Part shown: one piece after another, positions 61,729-64,000 of the stretch | Numbering within the stretch: position 1 is the stretch's first letter | Layout of the letters: each line of letters opens with the position of its first letter | Assembly (NCBI GenBank): GCA_024235615.1 | Contig: JACKMB010000002.1 | Span: 472,321-536,320, forward strand | Origin: Thauera sp. | GTDB taxonomy: Bacteria > Pseudomonadota > Gammaproteobacteria > Burkholderiales > Rhodocyclaceae | Direction: 5' to 3' | DNA: 64,000 nt | The notes under the pieces: generated by a model | What the model was told of the DNA's origin: nothing | The model's input: only the letters and a program-made list of their open reading frames with translations | The model's database searches: none | Program-made: the position numbers and the translations under genes

Positions 61729-62205
61729 ATGCGCGCCGTGTATCTGTCGGGCCTGCTGGTGGTCGTACTCGCCGCCATCACCTTCTGGATGGTCTCGGAC
61801 TTGCAGCCGGGCGTGATCGTGCTGCAGTTCGCGTGGACGCCGCGCGGCTTCGGCGAGATCGTCCATGTCTGGCCGCCCGAGGATCTCGAGCGCTACCGCC
61901 TTCACCTGCCGCTCGACAGCCTGCTGCTGCTGGCCTACGGCAGCTTCGGCTGGTTGCTGGCGACGCGCACGGCGCTGTTCGCGTCCCTGCCTCGGCTTGC
62001 GTGCGCTGCAGCGCCCTTCGTCCTGCCGCTCGCGGCGGCCTTCGACGCGGTGGAGAACGCGCTGCACGCCTGGCTGACCGAGATGCCGCGCTTCGGTCTG
62101 CACAGCCTGTATCTGCTATCGACCTCCTGCTCGGCGCTCAAGTGGGCGCTGCTGTTCGGCTTCGGCGCGCTGGTGCTGTGGGCGCTCGCGCGCGAGGCTG
62201 ACTGA
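61729..62205 (+). CDS. Membrane protein of unknown function
   Basis: This 158-residue protein has four membrane segments (VYLSGLLVVVLAAITFWMVSD; LDSLLLLAYGSFGWLLA; LACAAAPFVLPLAAAFDAVEN; SALKWALLFGFGALVLWALA). It is preceded by the repeat array and GGAGG (61721-61725). It is convergent with the Mut7-C gene. I do not recognise the family; the domain layout recalls small integral proteins of the same length in related genomes. Confidence 0.7.
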   Translation: MRAVYLSGLLVVVLAAITFWMVSDLQPGVIVLQFAWTPRGFGEIVHVWPPEDLERYRLHLPLDSLLLLAYGSFGWLLATRTALFASLPRLACAAAPFVLPLAAAFDAVENALHAWLTEMPRFGLHSLYLLSTSCSALKWALLFGFGALVLWALAREAD

Positions 62206-62210
62206 GACGC

Positions 62211-62999
62211 TCAGTCCGCGGCTTCGTCTCCTGGGGCGGCGTGCGCATGCGCGAGCAACGCGTCGATGCGCGCGCGCATGCGCGCCCAGTGCGAGCCTTC
62301 CCAATAGACCCGGCCGCAGCCGGGGCAGGCGGAAAAGCGCGTGTGCCGCGCGCGAACCGCGGGGGGAACGCGCTGCTCCGCGGCAGCGGGCGAGACGACT
62401 TCCTGCAGGGCCGCATTGCATTCGAGGCAGCGCGAGAACGGACGGGCGTGCGGGGCGAGTCCGAGGCGCCGGATGATCTCGACCGCCTGCTGCTCGGGCG
62501 CGAGCGCATGCACGAAGCAGCCCTCGGCGACGTCCCGGCGCTTGAGCAGCTCGCGGTCCCGGGTGAGCACGACGCGCTGCTCGCGCACGGCCGTGGCGAC
62601 GAGCGCGGCGTCCTCGATGTGGTTGTCGTAGAGGGTGTCGAAGCCGGCCAGGCGCAGCAGGCGCGCGAGGCCGCCGAGATGGGCGTCGGCGATGAAACGC
62701 GCGGGCGTTGAGGGGCAGGGCGCTTGGCGAAGGGCGGAATGCGGATGGACCTCCACGCGCTCGCCCGGGCGCAGCCGACCGTCCAGCCGCGCCGGGCGGC
62801 CGTCGACCTGCAGCGTTCCCACCTCGGTATGCGGCACCCCGAGCGCTTCGATCACATGCTTGATGCTGGCGTCCGTTGCGCAGCGCACCTCGAAGACGCG
62901 GCCACGCCGCGCGGGGGCGATGAAGGTCGCAAGCTCGCCATGGAAGCGGAAGTAGACGAGGCAGGCAGGGGAGAGGGGCGCGGGCGTGGCGTCGGACAT
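62211..62999 (-). CDS. Mut7-C RNase domain protein with ubiquitin-like N-terminus
   Basis: This 262-residue protein has an N-terminal ubiquitin-like beta-grasp domain (residues ~10-85: YFRFHGELATFIAPARRGRVF, RLRPGERVEVHPHS) and a C-terminal Mut7-C/PIN-like RNase domain with acids in FIADAHLGGLARLLRLAGFDT and VLTRDRELLKRRD. A zinc ribbon is visible as CLECNAAL and CPGCGRVYW. It should be a ribonuclease; its target is unknown. GGGGGAA precedes ATG 62999; 63023 is a weaker alternative. Confidence 0.87.
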   Translation of the reverse strand: MSDATPAPLSPACLVYFRFHGELATFIAPARRGRVFEVRCATDASIKHVIEALGVPHTEVGTLQVDGRPARLDGRLRPGERVEVHPHSALRQAPCPSTPARFIADAHLGGLARLLRLAGFDTLYDNHIEDAALVATAVREQRVVLTRDRELLKRRDVAEGCFVHALAPEQQAVEIIRRLGLAPHARPFSRCLECNAALQEVVSPAAAEQRVPPAVRARHTRFSACPGCGRVYWEGSHWARMRARIDALLAHAHAAPGDEAAD

Positions 63000-63102
63000 G
63001 GGCAAGGCATTCCCCCGATCCATCACGGATGCAGCATAGCGCGTCCCGCGCCGCGTGCGCTTGCTGCTACGCTGTGCGCTGGCTCGTCCGAGGAGAACGA
63101 AG

Positions 63103-63354
63103 ATGAAGACTCCCGCCCTGTTCGTCACGCTATCTGGGCTCTCCGCCACCGCGCTGGCCGTGCTCGTCCTCGCTGCGATCCCGGCACCGGCCGGGGCGAT
63201 CGCCCAGCCGGCCGCCCCGGCGCTGCCGGAGGAGTGCGTCTGCTCGCGCGGGTTGCGCCTCGCCGAAGCGCCGCCCTCGGTGCTGCACAACTGCCAGTGC
63301 GGGCCGCTGCAGTGCGTGGTGCATGCGCAGTCCGGGCAGCTGCAATGCCGCTGA
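63103..63354 (+). CDS. Small exported cysteine-rich protein
   Basis: This 83-residue protein has a signal peptide (residues ~1-34: MKTPALFVTLSGLSATALAV ... PAGAIAQ) and a mature part with six cysteines (EECVCSRG, NCQCGPLQC, QCR). AGGAGAACGA precedes ATG 63103. The cysteine spacing suggests disulfides or metal binding in the periplasm. It overlaps the next gene by 10 bp. I do not know the family. Confidence 0.65.
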   Translation: MKTPALFVTLSGLSATALAVLVLAAIPAPAGAIAQPAAPALPEECVCSRGLRLAEAPPSVLHNCQCGPLQCVVHAQSGQLQCR

Positions 63355-63848
63355 CGGCGGGTGATCCCCATGACCTGGCACGCTTCGTCGAGGCGCAGCG
63401 CGGCGTCCATGCGGACGCGCTGGCCGAGCTGCGCGCCGGGCGCAAGCGCAGCCACTGGATGTGGTTCGTCTTTCCGCAGTTGGCCGGGCTCGGCACGAGC
63501 CCGACCGCGCAGCGCTACGGCGTCCGCAGCCTGGACGAGGCGAGCGCCTACCTCGCGCATCCGCTGCTGGGTGCGCGCCTGCGTGAATGCGCGCAGGCCC
63601 TGCTCGCGCTGCGCGGGCGCTCGGCCGAGCAGGTCTTCGGCTACCCGGATGTGCTCAAGTTGCGCTCCTCGATGACGCTCTTCGCCGCGGTGCCGGGTGC
63701 GGATCCGGTGTTCGGCGAGGTTCTGGCGCGCTACTACGGTGGGCAGGCGGACGAGCGCACCCTGCACCTGCTTGGGCAGGGGGCCGGGCGCATGCGCATC
63801 CCCGGCTTGCCTGCCGGGAGCGGGCATGGCCGCGAGGAGCGGGAATGA
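63345..63848 (+). CDS. DUF1810 family protein
   Basis: This 167-residue protein matches the DUF1810 pattern: DPHDLARFVEAQRGVHADAL, GRKRSHWMWFVFPQLAGLG and RYGVRSLDEASAYLAHPLLG. Function is unknown. It overlaps the small exported gene by 10 bp and its stop overlaps the VOC gene start as ATGA, which indicates one transcript. Confidence 0.9.
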   Translation: MPLTAGDPHDLARFVEAQRGVHADALAELRAGRKRSHWMWFVFPQLAGLGTSPTAQRYGVRSLDEASAYLAHPLLGARLRECAQALLALRGRSAEQVFGYPDVLKLRSSMTLFAAVPGADPVFGEVLARYYGGQADERTLHLLGQGAGRMRIPGLPAGSGHGREERE

Positions 63849-64000
63849 CGCCGCGCATCAGCGTGATCACCCTCGGCGTGGACGATCTGGAGCGCGCCGT
63901 CGCCTTCTACCGCGACGGCCTGGGCTGGCCGACCCGCGGCATCGTGGGCAGCGCGGAGCAGCATTCGGCGGTCGCCTTCTTCGCGCTGCAGCCAGGGATC
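63845..64000 (+). CDS. VOC (glyoxalase/bleomycin-resistance fold) protein, N-terminal part
   Basis: The first 52 residues before the window edge read ISVITLGVDDLERAVAFYRD and GLGWPTRGIVGS, the N-terminal betaalphabeta module of VOC-superfamily metalloproteins. The rest lies outside. It follows DUF1810 with an ATGA overlap. Substrate cannot be assigned. Confidence 0.85.
   Translation, partial: MTPRISVITLGVDDLERAVAFYRDGLGWPTRGIVGSAEQHSAVAFFALQPGI

Noticed and set aside
60185-61816. Long plus-strand frame with repeating VGAPAGAKAAV-type peptides
   Set aside because: It lies opposite the MFS gene and then across the 120-bp repeat array; the peptide repeats mirror DNA repeats, not protein selection.

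Overview
The window is G+C-rich chromosomal DNA from a denitrifying betaproteobacterium. The gene content and order (trxB-crp-ftsK-lolA-rarA-serS, dxs-ispA-xseB, ileS-lspA-fkpB-ispH, nirS, norEF, nnrS, FolE2 in place of FolE) fit the Rhodocyclales, most likely Thauera or a close Azoarcus/Aromatoleum relative. This assignment is inferred from protein character and context; no database was searched. No prophage, insertion sequence, integron or CRISPR array was seen.

Layout. 0-15 kb is mostly core: an Smr-domain fragment, thioredoxin reductase, a Crp/Fnr regulator, FtsK, LolA, RarA and SerRS, then an RND efflux pump with its adaptor, a DnaJ-like protein and an alpha/beta hydrolase. 15-16 kb holds three tRNA genes (two identical tRNA-Arg(ACG) and tRNA-Ser(CGA)) with visible promoters and a shared terminator. 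16-30 kb carries folE2 behind a striking palindrome, the isoprenoid genes dxs, ispA and ispH, xseB, a Rieske oxygenase, ileS-lspA-fkpB, ribF, amiC/tsaE, queG and slyX. 31-39 kb is a denitrification region: norE/norF-like genes, a tyrosine phenol-lyase-like enzyme, creA, sstT, then nirS behind two Fnr/Dnr-type boxes, directly followed by an unusual Crp/Fnr regulator fused to two NarX/PilJ-type sensor modules. 39-47 kb has a thioredoxin-like protein, rlhA, an ATP-grasp protein, a VanZ protein, a sugar dehydrogenase and a Ser/Thr kinase-HDOD-GAF protein. 47-56 kb contains four genes broken by single-base frameshifts (dgkA, an L,D-transpeptidase, a TonB receptor and an ABC substrate-binding protein), plus a glycosyltransferase/metallophosphoesterase pair resembling Agt/PlcP lipid remodelling. 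52.7-59.2 kb forms one apparent operon: Fur box, TonB receptor, ABC importer, NnrS; a hemerythrin gene follows. 59.8-64 kb has an MFS transporter, a 120-bp-period tandem array built from REP-like elements, and several small or partly known genes.

How the genes work together. nirS (nitrite to NO), norEF (NO reductase accessory), nnrS (NO-stress haem/copper protein) and hemerythrin belong to nitrogen-oxide respiration. The Crp-PilJ fusion beside nirS is a plausible local sensor-regulator. Coupling of nnrS to a Fur-type uptake operon suggests a metal or metal-chelate import system tied to denitrification.

The best leads are the nirS-linked Crp-PilJ regulator, the Fur-box/TonB/ABC/NnrS operon, the kinase-HDOD-GAF protein, the folE2 palindrome (candidate Zur operator), and the REP-derived 120-bp array. 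The frameshifts all look like one-base homopolymer or near-homopolymer changes, so assembly error should be excluded before gene loss is inferred.
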